NCBI RefSeq assembly: GCF_002744175.1
Contig: NZ_NKHF01000018.1
Coordinates: 1 to 64,000 of the forward strand
DNA length: 64,000 bases
Direction: 5' to 3'
Source of the DNA: Pseudoalteromonas piscicida
GTDB taxonomy: Bacteria > Pseudomonadota > Gammaproteobacteria > Enterobacterales > Alteromonadaceae
The notes beneath the pieces were generated by a model. The model did not search any database, was not told where the DNA came from, and saw nothing but the letters and a program-made list of their open reading frames with translations. Position 1 is the stretch's first letter, and each line of letters starts with the position of its first letter. Both the position numbers and the translations under genes were made by a program. Positions 63,811 to 64,000 of the stretch are shown here, in pieces.

Positions 63811-63834
63811 ATAATAAGAATCACTCTCATTATC
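63811..63834. promoter_or_regulatory. Fur box and promoter of the downstream TonB receptor
   Basis: The reverse strand reads GATAATGAGAGTGATTCTTA, close to the Fur consensus GATAATGATAATCATTATC. TATAAT at 63810-63815 overlaps it, so bound Fur would block the -10. It lies 16 bp before the receptor start. Confidence 0.75.
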
Positions 63835-63849
63835 TATAGTGGTAAAACC

Positions 63850-64000
63850 ATGAAAATAAACGCGCTCTATATTGCAATGAGCCTTGCTCTACTTTCGCAA
63901 ACAACGAATGCGAAAGCTGAAAAAAGTGATGAATTGGAACGAATAGAAATTCAAGGTGATCAATATAAAAGCACAGGAACAAAGTCATCTTTAGCGCCGA
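63850..64000 (+). CDS. TonB-dependent receptor, 5' end only
   Basis: Only the first 50 codons are inside the window; the gene continues to the right. A signal peptide (residues 1-22, 'LYIAMSLALLSQTTNAKA') is followed by 'ELERIEIQGDQYKSTGTKSSL', the opening of a TonB box and plug seen in ferric-siderophore receptors. The Fur box 16 bp upstream and the AraC gene before it support an iron role. Confidence 0.8.
   Translation, partial: MKINALYIAMSLALLSQTTNAKAEKSDELERIEIQGDQYKSTGTKSSLAP

Overview
The window looks like chromosomal DNA of a marine gammaproteobacterium, most likely Pseudoalteromonas or a close relative. This is inferred from gene content, not from a marker gene. Supporting content: a GH13 alpha-amylase very close to the known cold-adapted Pseudoalteromonas haloplanktis enzyme, an ExeM/NucH-type extracellular nuclease, two secreted subtilases (one with tandem PPC domains), a GlyGly-CTERM surface protein and large TonB-dependent receptors. 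No rRNA, tRNA, CRISPR array, phage or insertion sequence was seen.

Layout. 1-1348: minus-strand pair, MscS-like channel then an MgtE-N/CBS protein cut by the window edge. 1772-7009: 1646-aa surface lipoprotein and a small membrane protein. 7111-16931: stress and secreted enzymes, including an amylase gene broken by a one-base frameshift and the ExeM-type nuclease. 17225-21813: arsenic operon (ArsC-ArsR fusion, Acr3, a dual-specificity-type phosphatase, GAPDH, ArsJ). 22372-23861: three small AT-rich genes separated by attC-like hairpins, with no integrase. 23915-27246: two acetyltransferases and a frameshifted MFS exporter divergent from a LysR regulator. 27411-32071: GlyGly-CTERM protein, S8 protease and DUF4386-like protein. 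32116-35554: LprI-like and MocR genes divergent from an acetyltransferase and a PaiB-like protein. 35670-36467: a regular 136-bp tandem array with REP-like palindromes. 37726-44735: copper region. 44901-52452: an orphan T6SS-type effector module with three candidate immunity proteins. 52482-60391: CxxCH protein, phosphoesterase, a 929-aa TonB receptor, and a divergent degenerate GGDEF/AraC pair. 60979-64000: S8-PPC protease, AraC regulator and the start of a Fur-controlled TonB receptor.

The best candidate for an undescribed system is 37726-41410. An unknown Cys-containing protein, a NifS/IscS-type cysteine desulfurase and a fold-type I aminotransferase form an operon. Its predicted promoter has the same -35, the same 19-bp spacer and a similar -10 as the two promoters around the neighbouring copA-cueR and copZ-like genes. 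This suggests a copper-induced, sulfur-handling or small-molecule pathway under CueR. The second candidate is the effector module, where a putative immunity protein shares FDAYYxxKRGD with a membrane segment of the toxin.

All calls come from reading the sequence and recalled family knowledge. No database search or structure prediction was run.
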